64,000 nt of DNA from UBA917 sp964435085. Lineage in GTDB: Bacteria > Patescibacteriota > Patescibacteriia > Patescibacteriales > Patescibacteriaceae. A model generated the notes under the pieces. The model was not told the origin of the DNA. It did no database searches and worked only from the letters and a program-made list of their open reading frames with translations. The DNA lies in NCBI GenBank assembly GCA_964435085.1, contig CAYSXQ010000002.1, positions 1 through 64,000 on the forward strand. Direction: 5' to 3'. A program made the translations under genes and the position numbers. Positions 17,229 through 24,866 of the stretch are shown here, in pieces. How positions within the stretch are numbered: position 1 is the stretch's first letter; the number at the start of each line of letters is the position of its first letter.

Positions 17229-17519
17229 ATGAAAGATGCTATCCATCCTAATTACATCACTGACACTAAAGTAAGCTGCGCTTGTGGTCATACTTTTACC
17301 ACTGGTTCGACTGTGCCAGAAATCAAGGTTGAACTCTGTTCTGCTTGTCATCCTTTTTATACCGGCAAACAGAAATTAGTCGATACGGCTCGTCGTGTGG
17401 AGAAATTCCAGACCAAGCAAGCTATTGGCACTGAGATGAAGGCTAAGGCTACTGACAAGAAGGCTAAGCAAGCTGCTCGCAGTGCAAAGAAGGCTGAACC
17501 CGCTAAGTCGAAGAAATAA
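17229..17519 (+). CDS. rpmE: 50S ribosomal protein bL31 (zinc-binding type)
   Basis: A 96-residue large-subunit protein. The start MKDAIHPNY is typical, followed by the zinc ligands CAC near residue 16-18 and CSAC near 37-40, then [20 protein letters not shown]. All cysteines of the zinc-containing form are present. Beyond the normal end near residue 65 it has a 30-residue Lys/Ala-rich tail, which is common in basic ribosomal proteins of small genomes. It has its own promoter and a hairpin terminator before prfA. Confidence 0.96.
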   Translation: MKDAIHPNYITDTKVSCACGHTFTTGSTVPEIKVELCSACHPFYTGKQKLVDTARRVEKFQTKQAIGTEMKAKATDKKAKQAARSAKKAEPAKSKK

Positions 17520-17534
17520 CAATTCTAAGCTGCT

Positions 17535-17559
17535 TAAAGCTACTTTCGGGTAGTTTTTT
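17535..17559 (+). terminator. Hairpin terminator after rpmE
   Basis: A short stem AAAGCTAC / GTAGTTTT with a TTTCGG loop is followed by a run of T, 16 bp after the rpmE stop. Confidence 0.6.
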
Positions 17560-17605
17560 GTTTGAAAAATATAAACAAATCGAAGGTCATAAGTTTTAAC
17601 TTACT

Positions 17606-18676
17606 ATGTTCGAAGAAATCAAAGCAAAATTTAAAGCACTCGAAACAGACTTAACGAAGCCTGAGATTATTAATGATCAAAAAAATCTACAGAAGACTGG
17701 CAAGGCTTATGCTGAGCTCAAGCAAGTAGTGACGATGATTGAGAAGTACGAAAAATTAAGTGAGCAAATTAAGGCCAATGAAGCTATCTGTGCGACTGGT
17801 GATGACAAAGAATTAGCAGAGATGTCAGCTGAAGAATTAAAAGAGCTAAAACCAGAAGCTGAGCAGCTCTTGGAAATGATTCAAGATGAACTTAATCCAA
17901 CTAACCCTAATGACAAGAAAGACGCTATCGTAGAAATCAGAGCTGGCACTGGTGGTGATGAATCCGCTCTCTTCGCTGCCAACCTCTTTCGTATGTATGC
18001 GCGCTGGACAGAAAACACTGGACTCAAGATTGAGATTGCGACTTCAAGTCAAAATGGTCTCGGTGGTTACAAGGAAATAATCTTCTTCGTCCATGGCACT
18101 GGCGCCTATGGTAATTTTAAATATGAAGCCGGCACACACCGCGTACAGAGAGTACCGGAAACAGAAAAGGCTGGTCGTATTCACACCAGCGCTGTCACTG
18201 TCGCTGTGCTACCAGAAGCAGAAGAAATTGATTTGGAAATCAAAGCTAGCGATCTACGTATTGATACTTTTTGTTCATCTGGACCAGGTGGTCAGAGCGT
18301 GAACACAACTTACAGCGCGATCCGCATCACTCACCTACCGACTGGATTGATTGTCTCTTGTCAGGATCAAAAATCTCAACATCAAAACAAAGAAAAAGCC
18401 ATGATGGTTTTGCGTTCTCGTCTCTTGCAGAAGATGGAAGACGAACAGAAAGCCAAAGAGATGAGCGAGCGCCGGGAAATGGTCGGCTCTGGCGACCGCA
18501 GCGACAAGATCAGAACCTACAACTTCCCTCAAGACAGAATCACTGATCACCGCATCAAACAAAGCTGGCACTCGATTGATCGCATTCTTAATGGCGAGAT
18601 CAGCTTAGTAGTTGATGCTTTGAAGCAGGCAGCTAAGGGCAAATTCACTCCAAGCGGAGACGCGGACGAGGATTAA
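17606..18676 (+). CDS. prfA: Peptide chain release factor 1
   Basis: A 356-residue release factor that reads UAA and UAG. The GGQ motif that triggers peptidyl-tRNA hydrolysis is at about 228-230 (SSGPGGQSVNTTYSAIRI). The preceding stretch VQRVPETEKAGRIHTSAVTV is typical of class I factors. The length fits RF1 and there is no RF2-type in-frame programmed frameshift. The first domain (coiled helices, residues 1-110) is complete. A terminator follows the stop directly, and prmC, the methyltransferase that modifies the GGQ glutamine, lies next. Confidence 0.96.
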   Translation: MFEEIKAKFKALETDLTKPEIINDQKNLQKTGKAYAELKQVVTMIEKYEKLSEQIKANEAICATGDDKELAEMSAEELKELKPEAEQLLEMIQDELNPTNPNDKKDAIVEIRAGTGGDESALFAANLFRMYARWTENTGLKIEIATSSQNGLGGYKEIIFFVHGTGAYGNFKYEAGTHRVQRVPETEKAGRIHTSAVTVAVLPEAEEIDLEIKASDLRIDTFCSSGPGGQSVNTTYSAIRITHLPTGLIVSCQDQKSQHQNKEKAMMVLRSRLLQKMEDEQKAKEMSERREMVGSGDRSDKIRTYNFPQDRITDHRIKQSWHSIDRILNGEISLVVDALKQAAKGKFTPSGDADED

Positions 18677-18697
18677 AACGCGATTTTCGCGTTTTTT
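18677..18697 (+). terminator. Hairpin terminator between prfA and prmC
   Basis: The stem AACGCGA / TCGCGTT with a TTT loop and a T-run starts right after the prfA stop. It ends only 5 bp before the prmC ATG, so the prmC start has no room for a Shine-Dalgarno outside the hairpin. Confidence 0.75.
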
Positions 18698-18702
18698 ATT
18701 TT

Positions 18703-19578
18703 ATGAATATAAAACACAGCCTAATCAAGATCGGTCAAAAACTAGAAACAGCCGGAATTGAAAATCCTAGCCTGGAAGCGGAGCTATTAATTTGTCGTGT
18801 TTTAAAGAAACAACGCGAATTTATTTTAGCTTATCCAGAGCTAGCTCTTAACTCTTCACAAAAGCGAGCCCTAGAAAAATTAGTGACACGACGAATGGCT
18901 CACGAGCCTCTCGCCTACCTGCTAGGTAAGCAGCAGTTTTATAATATTGACTTAGTGGTCAATAAAAAAGTCTTAATTCCACGACCAGAGACAGAGCTCC
19001 TAGTGGAACTGGTTTTAAAAAATAAAACAGAGTCAGATGCAACGATTTTAGATGTTGGTACTGGTAGCGGTGCGATTATTATTGCCTTAGCTAAAAACAT
19101 GTCCGGTGACCATAAATTTATCGCCACTGATATTTCTAGCAAAGCTCTTAGCCTAGCCAAAGACAACGCCAAGACTAATGAGCAGAGAGAGAAGATTGAA
19201 TTTATCAAAAGTGATTTGCTGAACAAATTATTAAAAAAGAAAAATTGGACTACTAGTAAAAATCTGCTTATTGTCACCAATTTACCTTATGTTGAAAGCG
19301 ACTGGCAGAAGGAATTAACGCCTAATCAGATTGAAGAATTGAAGTATGAGCCAGCACTTGCCCTTTTTGCTGGGGTTGATGGCTTTGACTTGTACCGTAA
19401 ACTCGCCGAAGAAATCAAAAGTTTGATTAAGAAATTTGGTCTCAAGGTGCAGCTCTACTGTGAGATTGCACCCACTCAAGCTAATCTCTTTAGTCATACT
19501 TTTTCAGAATTAGGAGCAGTGAGCTTAGAAAGAGATTTGACTGGTCGAATTAGAGTCGGCGTCATGAAGCAATTTTAA
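18703..19578 (+). CDS. prmC: Release factor glutamine methyltransferase PrmC
   Basis: A 291-residue N5-glutamine methyltransferase that modifies the Gln of the GGQ loop in release factors. The N-terminal helical domain ends in LAYLLGKQQFYNIDLVVNKKVLIPRPETELLVE. S-adenosylmethionine motif I is ILDVGTGSGAIIIALA near residue 115. The catalytic NPPY motif reads NLPY near residue 192 (VTNLPYVESDW), a conservative variant seen in the family. The gene order prfA-prmC is standard. Translation may be coupled to prfA, or the start may be reached from a short leaderless transcript, since a terminator lies directly upstream. Confidence 0.94.
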   Translation: MNIKHSLIKIGQKLETAGIENPSLEAELLICRVLKKQREFILAYPELALNSSQKRALEKLVTRRMAHEPLAYLLGKQQFYNIDLVVNKKVLIPRPETELLVELVLKNKTESDATILDVGTGSGAIIIALAKNMSGDHKFIATDISSKALSLAKDNAKTNEQREKIEFIKSDLLNKLLKKKNWTTSKNLLIVTNLPYVESDWQKELTPNQIEELKYEPALALFAGVDGFDLYRKLAEEIKSLIKKFGLKVQLYCEIAPTQANLFSHTFSELGAVSLERDLTGRIRVGVMKQF

Positions 19579-19601
19579 AAATTAATCTGTGTGATAAAAA
19601 T

Positions 19602-19629
19602 AAAAGCAACTTAGATAAGTTGCTTTTTT
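19602..19629 (+). terminator. Hairpin terminator after prmC
   Basis: A 12-bp stem AAAAGCAACTTA / AAGTTGCTTTT with a GAT loop and a T-run. A-rich sequence on the other side makes it usable for the convergent 19644-19844 gene too. Confidence 0.8.
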
Positions 19630-19643
19630 GATTGATCGATTGC

Positions 19644-19844
19644 TTAATTTCTCCTTTCTTTGGGCCATCGACCAAGAGTATCTAGAGGCGGGAAGCGATA
19701 GGTATCTTTGACAAATAACTGAGGACAACGCTTTGCAATAGCTTCAAGTCTCTGACTAAGCTCTTCTAATCTACGAAAGCGATTACGAGTATTGGGCGGA
19801 TTATTATTAAACAGGTTAATATCACCACTAACAGTAGTAGGCAT
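19644..19844 (-). CDS. Small orphan protein
   Basis: A 66-residue soluble protein that I do not recognise. It is rich in Arg, Leu, Asn and Pro, with an amphipathic helix RLEELSQRLEAIAKRC in the middle and no membrane segment. The ATG is preceded by CGGAG at 8 nt, and a TTGACA-17 bp-TTTAAT promoter lies 42-70 bp upstream. The hairpin at 19602-19629 ends the unit. The complete set of expression signals is the main reason to call it a real gene. Confidence 0.65.
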   Translation of the reverse strand: MPTTVSGDINLFNNNPPNTRNRFRRLEELSQRLEAIAKRCPQLFVKDTYRFPPLDTLGRWPKERRN

Positions 19845-19885
19845 GATAAGCTCCGAATAAAATTATAAAAGATCGATTTTAATAA

Positions 19886-19914
19886 ATTAAAGCAATCCAA
19901 ATAATGATTGTCAA
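19886..19914 (-). promoter_or_regulatory. Promoter of the 19844 orphan gene
   Basis: Perfect TTGACA (19909-19914), 17-bp spacer, TTTAAT (19886-19891) on the minus strand. It starts inside the T-run of the terminator of the upstream LOG-like gene. Confidence 0.65.
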
Positions 19915-19943
19915 TAAAAAAAGCTGTGAGATGATCACAGCTT
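19914..19943 (-). terminator. Hairpin terminator after the LOG-like gene
   Basis: The stem AAGCTGTGA / TCACAGCTT (19921-19943) is followed on the minus strand by TTTTTTT. It lies 8 bp after the stop at 19951. Confidence 0.8.
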
Positions 19944-19950
19944 AAAATTA

Positions 19951-20595
19951 TTAAAAACTTTCAGCTAATAAATTATTTTTTAGAGAAACTAACAGATTAT
20001 TAAGATCTTCTTTTGAATAAATAAAATACAGCCAATCGTATGAACTCAAATCTCTTTCAAGACCCAGCATTTCACTCTTAGTGATAAGCAACTGTTTCCA
20101 ATCAGTACCCCTAGTAGCTTGCAAAAAGATTATAGGCTTAGGCTTAGCTGATTGCTTAAAATACTGACAATAGATATTTTCATGAATAGCAGCGCTTAAT
20201 TCTAGATCGGTGCCAAGAGCGCCCGATGGACTAACGATAATAATATCACCAGAAAGAATAACTCTGAGTCGATCGAAAATATCATTAGCAGAATCAGTAA
20301 AGACAGCTCCAGAAACCCTTGGTAAATGATCAAATTGAAGTTGCGGAACAGCTATATTGAATTCTGGCAAGAGATTTTTTTCCGCAATAATAACATCAGC
20401 AGCTTCGCTAACTGCCAACATGGCACCACCAGCAAAGCCACCATGAATAACACCAAAGCCTTGTCTAAGCAAGATCATAGTAGCCACCTCAATCATTTTG
20501 TAAGAATGAGTATTTTTAGCAATTTTTGATCTACCGATAAACGAAGCAAATAATTTAGCTCCTGATCGCTCTTTTAATTCTGAAACAGTAGGCAT
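19951..20595 (-). CDS. LOG-like Rossmann-fold protein (divergent)
   Basis: A 214-residue protein. The start at 20595 is chosen because CAGGAG lies 8 nt upstream and a consensus promoter precedes it; the frame is open further back. GVIHGGFAGGAMLAVSEAA resembles the nucleotide-binding GGGxxGLM loop of LOG/TIGR00730 proteins, and SPSGALGTDLELSAAI resembles their PGGxGTxxE motif. LOG enzymes are cytokinin-type phosphoribohydrolases in some species, and homologues in bacteria often have unknown roles. The second Gly of PGG is replaced here, so catalytic activity is uncertain. The gene is monocistronic, with its own terminator. Confidence 0.7.
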   Translation of the reverse strand: MPTVSELKERSGAKLFASFIGRSKIAKNTHSYKMIEVATMILLRQGFGVIHGGFAGGAMLAVSEAADVIIAEKNLLPEFNIAVPQLQFDHLPRVSGAVFTDSANDIFDRLRVILSGDIIIVSPSGALGTDLELSAAIHENIYCQYFKQSAKPKPIIFLQATRGTDWKQLLITKSEMLGLERDLSSYDWLYFIYSKEDLNNLLVSLKNNLLAESF

Positions 20596-20642
20596 CGCAA
20601 AACTCCTGATAATAGTAGATAAATTTTTAAATAACCGTTGTG

Positions 20643-20671
20643 ACAATAACAAGTTAGCTACTTTTTGTCAA
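20643..20671 (-). promoter_or_regulatory. Promoter of the LOG-like gene
   Basis: Perfect TTGACA (20666-20671), 17-bp spacer, TATTGT (20643-20648) on the minus strand, 47 bp before the chosen ATG. Confidence 0.6.
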
Positions 20672-20674
20672 TCA

Positions 20675-21883
20675 CTAATTAGTCTTAATGAATTTTTTAC
20701 CAGTTAGCTCAGTTGGTAAATAAGTCTGTGATTCTTGATAGTCATGATCAGGACTATATTGATAGCCGGCGCCATAGCCTAGGTCTTTCATCAGGCTCGT
20801 AGGAGCATTACGGAGATGAAGCGGCACTGGCAGATGGCTAGTGCTTTGAGCTAGGTCAGTAGCTGCAGCGATAGCTGTATAGAGAGTATTGGATTTTTGA
20901 CACTTAGCCAGATAGACGACGAGTTGAGCGAGATGGACATTGCACTCCGGCAAGCCGAGCAACTGAACAGCTTGCGAGACAGCGAGTGCTTGCTCAAGGG
21001 CTTTGGAATTAGCCAGACCAATGTCTTCGCTAGCGAAACGCACTAGACGACGAACGATGTACATCGGATCTTCGCCACCGACAATGAGACGAGCTAGCCA
21101 ATATAATGCTGCATCAGCGTCTGAGCCTCGCAGTGATTTGTGCAGAGCTGAGATGAGATTGTAGTGACTCTCCCCTGCTTTGTCGTGATAAGCAGCTTTG
21201 TGAGCAGCTTCGAGAATGATAGCGCGATCAATGTCAGTGCTCATCAAACTAGCTGCTTCAAGAATATTTAAAGCGGAGCGAGCATCACCGCCAGATAGTT
21301 CGGCAATAAGAGCTGCGGCTTCGTCACTAAGATTAATATTTTGACTAGCTAGCCCACGGTCATCAGTGATAGCCTGACGTAAAATAGCAATCAGATCATC
21401 ATTAGTTAGACTTTGTAAAACTAAGACGCGACAGCGTGACAGCAAGGCGTTGCGAATTTCAAAGCTAGGGTTTTCAGTAGTAGCGCCGATTAGGATAATG
21501 GTGCCGTTTTCGAGATGTGGTAGCAGCGCGTCTTGCTGAGCTTTATTCCAACGATGGATTTCGTCGATAAACAAAATTGTCCGCTGATCGAGTAGCTGAT
21601 TATTGCGAGCCTTATCAATGACGCTGCGTAAATCCTTGACGCCCTCGGTAACAGCACTGAAACGAACAAATTCGGCCTTGATGGCGCTAGCCAAAATCAA
21701 AGCCAGAGTAGTTTTGCCTGTGCCTGGTGGACCCCAGAGGATGAGCGAAGGCAGAGTACCTTTATCTAGGGCTTGGCGCAAAAATTTACCCTCGCCGACG
21801 ATTTGCTGCTGACCAAGGTATTCGTCGAGGTTGCGGGGGCGGAGGCGGTCGGCTAGGGGTGATTTGTGATTAATAGTAGTCAT
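20675..21883 (-). CDS. rarA: Replication-associated recombination protein RarA/MgsA
   Basis: A 402-residue clamp-loader-type AAA+ ATPase that acts at stalled forks. Walker A is GPPGTGKTT near residue 51. Walker B is FIDEIHRWNKAQQDALLPHL near 105, with the DEIH form typical of RarA. Sensor 1 is GATTENPSFEIRNALLSRC near 134. The C-terminal tetramerisation region with LHKSLRGSDADAALYWLARL and GGEDPMYIVRRLVRFASEDIG is complete. The length is slightly below that of E. coli RarA (447). It reads toward the LOG-like gene, with that gene's promoter overlapping its end. Confidence 0.95.
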   Translation of the reverse strand: MTTINHKSPLADRLRPRNLDEYLGQQQIVGEGKFLRQALDKGTLPSLILWGPPGTGKTTLALILASAIKAEFVRFSAVTEGVKDLRSVIDKARNNQLLDQRTILFIDEIHRWNKAQQDALLPHLENGTIILIGATTENPSFEIRNALLSRCRVLVLQSLTNDDLIAILRQAITDDRGLASQNINLSDEAAALIAELSGGDARSALNILEAASLMSTDIDRAIILEAAHKAAYHDKAGESHYNLISALHKSLRGSDADAALYWLARLIVGGEDPMYIVRRLVRFASEDIGLANSKALEQALAVSQAVQLLGLPECNVHLAQLVVYLAKCQKSNTLYTAIAAATDLAQSTSHLPVPLHLRNAPTSLMKDLGYGAGYQYSPDHDYQESQTYLPTELTGKKFIKTN

Positions 21884-21889
21884 TTTTAA

Positions 21890-21947
21890 AAAAGTAAAAA
21901 GTAAAATCTAAAACTGTGTCTGCCGGCAGGCAGGAGTAAAAAGATTG
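21890..21947. repeat. AAAAAGTAAAATCT-family element with embedded GC palindrome (copy 2)
   Basis: The left arm (AAAAAGTAAAAAGTAAAATC) is followed by a GC-rich palindrome (TGCCGGCAGGCAGG) and only a short remnant of the right arm (AGTAAAAAGATT). It lies between rarA and the DUF167 gene. Confidence 0.6.
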
Positions 21948-21949
21948 AA

Positions 21950-22225
21950 TTAATCTAGAATGACAATCTTTACTAACTTAAGTCGGCTGGTCTGGCCAGA
22001 AATAATACTAATAGCTTTGATGTTAACAGAGAATGCTTGAGCTAGCAATTTTAGTAGAGCTTGATTAGCCTTATTGTCCACGGCAGGAGCAGCTAGGTTG
22101 ATTTTAAGACTGCCGTCAGCTAAGTGGCCAGTGAGATCTGAACACTCAGCATTAGGCCTGATTCTCACTGACAAAAACAGCTTTTTGTCTTTGATTAAGG
22201 TATTTTTGAGATTTTCTATTGACAT
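21950..22225 (-). CDS. DUF167 (YggU family) protein
   Basis: A 91-residue small alpha/beta protein of the UPF0235/DUF167 family. The core pattern is LSVRIRPNAECSDL, LKINLAAPAVDNKANQALLKLLA and ISIISGQTSRLKLVKI. Family structures are known but no biochemical function is established. The gene lies upstream of rarA on the same strand, separated by a repeat. Its start codon overlaps the -35 box of the divergent promoter at 22219-22247. Confidence 0.88.
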   Translation of the reverse strand: MSIENLKNTLIKDKKLFLSVRIRPNAECSDLTGHLADGSLKINLAAPAVDNKANQALLKLLAQAFSVNIKAISIISGQTSRLKLVKIVILD

Positions 22226-22247
22226 TTTGTTATTATTATATTATATT
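22219..22247 (+). promoter_or_regulatory. Promoter of the 22291 orphan gene
   Basis: Perfect TTGACA (22219-22224), 17-bp spacer, TATATT (22242-22247). The -35 box overlaps the start codon of the divergent DUF167 gene. Confidence 0.65.
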
Positions 22248-22290
22248 ACAAGGCATCAATGGTACTTTTTTAAATTTTATAGAGGAAGAC

Positions 22291-22761
22291 ATGAGTGATT
22301 TGATGCAGTATTTGCAGGGCAATAAAGACAAAGCAGCCGAAAAGGCTCAGGAGCAATATTTAAGCAGTCTAGGCACAAAAATTATAGCAGAAGTAGGAAA
22401 TCATAGCACGGCCAGGCTTTTCAGTATTTTAGAACAAAAACGTAGTCAATGGCTAACTGATCGTAATTACACTGAATACAAACTCAGAGAAATAAAAAAC
22501 ATCTTTGAGCTTCATGAACCATCCATTATTCAACTAACCAGAAACTCAGCAAATGGACTAGTTTCGACCGCTCAAGACTATCTCGAAAACTATCGAATAT
22601 GGCTAGGTACAGCGGAAAAAGACCTGGAAAAACATAATAATCATCTAGCAGCTACCAGAGGTGCCCGAAAACAGATAGCCGACAATCAATTAATAGGCAA
22701 AATGACTGAAAAAGAAAAATCTGAACTCAACAATATTAAGAAATCACTTGGCTACAAATAA
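22291..22761 (+). CDS. Orphan coiled-coil protein
   Basis: A 156-residue charged, mostly helical protein that I do not recognise. It is rich in Lys, Glu, Gln and Asn, with likely coiled coil at about 20-60 and 115-150. There is no signal peptide or membrane segment. The frame is open back to 22219, but AGAGGAA 5 nt before the ATG at 22291 and the promoter position support the shorter start. A strong terminator follows the stop. The stop lies inside a 55-bp segment that is repeated after the N-gap; collapsing that duplicate does not change the protein. Confidence 0.75.
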   Translation: MSDLMQYLQGNKDKAAEKAQEQYLSSLGTKIIAEVGNHSTARLFSILEQKRSQWLTDRNYTEYKLREIKNIFELHEPSIIQLTRNSANGLVSTAQDYLENYRIWLGTAEKDLEKHNNHLAATRGARKQIADNQLIGKMTEKEKSELNNIKKSLGYK

Positions 22762-22772
22762 CAAAGACAAGC

Positions 22773-22800
22773 AAAGCCCTGAGCAAATCAGGGCTTTTTT
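22773..22800 (+). terminator. Hairpin terminator
   Basis: The stem AAAGCCCTGA / TCAGGGCTTT with a GCAAA loop and a T-run is 12 bp after the orphan gene's stop. An identical copy at 22928-22955 comes from the duplicated gap flank. Confidence 0.85.
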
Positions 22801-22802
22801 AT

Positions 22803-22902
22803 NNNNNNNNNNNNNNNNNNNNNNNNNNNNNNNNNNNNNNNNNNNNNNNNNNNNNNNNNNNNNNNNNNNNNNNNNNNNNNNNNNNNNNNNNNNNNNNNNN
22901 NN
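22803..22902. other. Scaffold gap (100 N) with identical 55-bp flanks
   Basis: Exactly 100 N. The 55 bp before it (22748-22802) and after it (22903-22957) are identical. This is most simply two contigs that overlap by 55 bp and were not merged. Confidence 0.9.
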
Positions 22903-22988
22903 TTGGCTACAAATAACAAAGACAAGCAAAGCCCTGAGCAAATCAGGGCTTTTTTATTTTAGCAGATAAAACAAGCAACCTAAATACA

Positions 22989-23016
22989 TTGACAATTAGC
23001 TGATATTATGTAATAA
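22989..23016 (+). promoter_or_regulatory. Promoter of the 23058 orphan gene
   Basis: Perfect TTGACA (22989-22994), 16-bp spacer, TAATAA (23011-23016). Confidence 0.55.
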
Positions 23017-23057
23017 TGTGAAAATCGTAGTACTTTTTAATTTTTGAGGAGATTTTA

Positions 23058-23558
23058 ATGAGCAAGAAACATAGTTTGGCATTATTTAATACTGGCAGGA
23101 GTCAGCGGCCATTACTCAAATTGCAGCCAGAGCTAGACATCAAACAAACAGCCACTAAAGATCTGGTAGCATATCTGCAAATGATTCCTGAGATAAAAGA
23201 AGAGTTTAGTGCCAAGGAAACAAATGATGTTTCATGGTATCTAGATACTTTAGAAAAAAGACTAAGCAGAGTAGTTAGAGCGCCGGCACTATCTGAACTA
23301 AAACAGATGCAAGCAGATCTAAGTAGCTTTAAAGCAGATCTAAACAAAGAACAGTCAAATAAAAGGTTAAATAAATTTTTAAAAAATTATGGAACTTGCT
23401 TAAATACAATCATCGAAAATTGTGAAAGTGCCTTCAGAAAAAAGCATGAAAAAAAACAAAAAACTAAGCGACCTAATAGCGGCAAAAAAGTTGTAGTAAA
23501 AGAAGTTATTAATACAACTAGGCCAATAACAAGCGGACGCAGACCAGGTCAAGGTTAA
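23058..23558 (+). CDS. Orphan basic helical protein
   Basis: A 166-residue soluble protein that I do not recognise. The middle (about 25-120) is helical with coiled-coil character. The last 40 residues are strongly basic (RKKHEKKQKTKRPNSGKK) and end in a Gly/Arg tail, suggesting nucleic acid or membrane-surface binding. GAGGAG lies 7 nt before the ATG, a TTGACA promoter lies upstream, and a strong hairpin follows. It sits next to the other orphan (22291) but the two proteins show no clear similarity by eye. Confidence 0.75.
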   Translation: MSKKHSLALFNTGRSQRPLLKLQPELDIKQTATKDLVAYLQMIPEIKEEFSAKETNDVSWYLDTLEKRLSRVVRAPALSELKQMQADLSSFKADLNKEQSNKRLNKFLKNYGTCLNTIIENCESAFRKKHEKKQKTKRPNSGKKVVVKEVINTTRPITSGRRPGQG

Positions 23559-23571
23559 AAAACAACTGATT

Positions 23572-23598
23572 AAAAAAGCCCCAGCATAGGGGCTTTTA
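23572..23598 (+). terminator. Bidirectional hairpin terminator
   Basis: The stem AAAAGCCCC / GGGGCTTTT with an AGCATA loop has A-rich and T-rich flanks on both sides. It serves the plus-strand orphan gene and the convergent 23596-24834 gene. Confidence 0.8.
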
Positions 23599-24834
23599 TT
23601 TTTGACTAAAGACCAGCGCATTAACCACATCACGACCAGGACCAAGGACGTATTCATGATTATAAAACAAAGCTGTAGAGTAGCCACCATCAAGATTAAG
23701 AGCATAGTCCATGCCCATAGCAAGACAGACAGCCGTCAAATCAGATACAGTCGAATTATGACTAACGATTAAATATAGTTTATTGTTCTTATAGCCAAGG
23801 GCAGCGCGCATAGCACGAGCATCACGCTGTTTAGCATCCATAGCCCACTCGATCAACTTATCATTCCCCTCTTCGATAAGACGAGGAAAACTGCCAAGAG
23901 CAGCGCTTAAGCGTCCACTATAAGCGCCTTGAGTTATAAGCATTTTGCCACTGGAGTCATAACTAATAGCAGGTAAGAAAAGTCGACTGTCAGTGAAATA
24001 ATAAAAATGATTAGCTTCATCAAAGGCCACAATAGGACCGGAGCTCCATTTTTTTAATTCAGCTTTATTTAGCAAGACGCCGGTCTTAGTGTCGTAGAGC
24101 GGGAAGAAAGTGTAGTTCTTTTTGCTAGCAGCCGTATCAAAGTAAGTGCCGTTGATCGCCGCAAAGCCAGAGACGCTAGCAGTGAAATCGGCCACATTGC
24201 GAGCTGGACAATCTTTAGCGCACTCACTGCTGGCGGCCGCCAGTGAGGATATTTTGAGATTAGGCATAGACAGATCAATCATGATCGAGTCGACAGTAAA
24301 CTTCTTTTTATTTGCTGTGGTAATTTTCTCCCTTTGATAATAACTATAACGATCGATCGACTCATTCATAACTGGCTTATGAAGTCGAGCAAAGTCGTGA
24401 TAACTAGGACGGGCAGCGCTGCGAGCTAGTAGTAAATTAAAAGCTAATGGAGTAGCTAGGCTAGCCAGACTACGATCACTAGGATCGAGGTACCAGAGAG
24501 AATTGTCAGAGGCTTTATGTAAAATTTTACCTTGCAGTTTCATAGCTAAGGTAGAGGTAGTGCTTGTAACAAGAGGAGTCGAAGTGCCCGTGCTGAGTGG
24601 AGTCGAAGCACTACTGGCAATAAGTGCCCAATCCCGATCGTTAATAACTTGAGCTAGTGAACGTAGTTTGAATAGAGCGAAAGCGCTGTTACCAGTTAAA
24701 ATTTTCTTGTTATCGGCACGCACAAACCAAGCCTGACTATCCAGTGGGTTAATAACAAAACGACCACGAAAATCAGCCGCACTAACTAAAGCAGGCAAAG
24801 ATAGAAATAATAAAATAATAACTAGATATTTCAT
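23596..24834 (-). CDS. Secreted phosphodiester glycosidase-like (NAGPA domain) protein
   Basis: A 412-residue secreted protein. Residues 1-20 form a signal peptide (KYLVIILLFLSLPALVSA). Two short repeats follow (about 22-68 and 98-147), each with a GR(F/K)-like start, a W-x-V/L-x-P/A turn and a conserved LL/FAL(F/L)K pattern, as found in other CPR surface proteins. The NAGPA domain covers about 175-410, with GFAAINGTYFD, SSGPIVAFD and the terminal YALNLDGGYSTALFYN. The family founder removes GlcNAc from phosphodiesters on mannose, and bacterial members act on exopolysaccharide or wall-linked sugars. The gene follows nagB by 32 bp on the same strand. Confidence 0.85.
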   Translation of the reverse strand: MKYLVIILLFLSLPALVSAADFRGRFVINPLDSQAWFVRADNKKILTGNSAFALFKLRSLAQVINDRDWALIASSASTPLSTGTSTPLVTSTTSTLAMKLQGKILHKASDNSLWYLDPSDRSLASLATPLAFNLLLARSAARPSYHDFARLHKPVMNESIDRYSYYQREKITTANKKKFTVDSIMIDLSMPNLKISSLAAASSECAKDCPARNVADFTASVSGFAAINGTYFDTAASKKNYTFFPLYDTKTGVLLNKAELKKWSSGPIVAFDEANHFYYFTDSRLFLPAISYDSSGKMLITQGAYSGRLSAALGSFPRLIEEGNDKLIEWAMDAKQRDARAMRAALGYKNNKLYLIVSHNSTVSDLTAVCLAMGMDYALNLDGGYSTALFYNHEYVLGPGRDVVNALVFSQK

Positions 24835-24866
24835 CTAGTTATTGTAGCATATTAAATAAATTTCAA

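Noticed and set aside
22748..22957. A 55-bp tandem repeat around the first N run
   Set aside because: The identical pattern at the second gap shows it to be an assembly overlap rather than biology.
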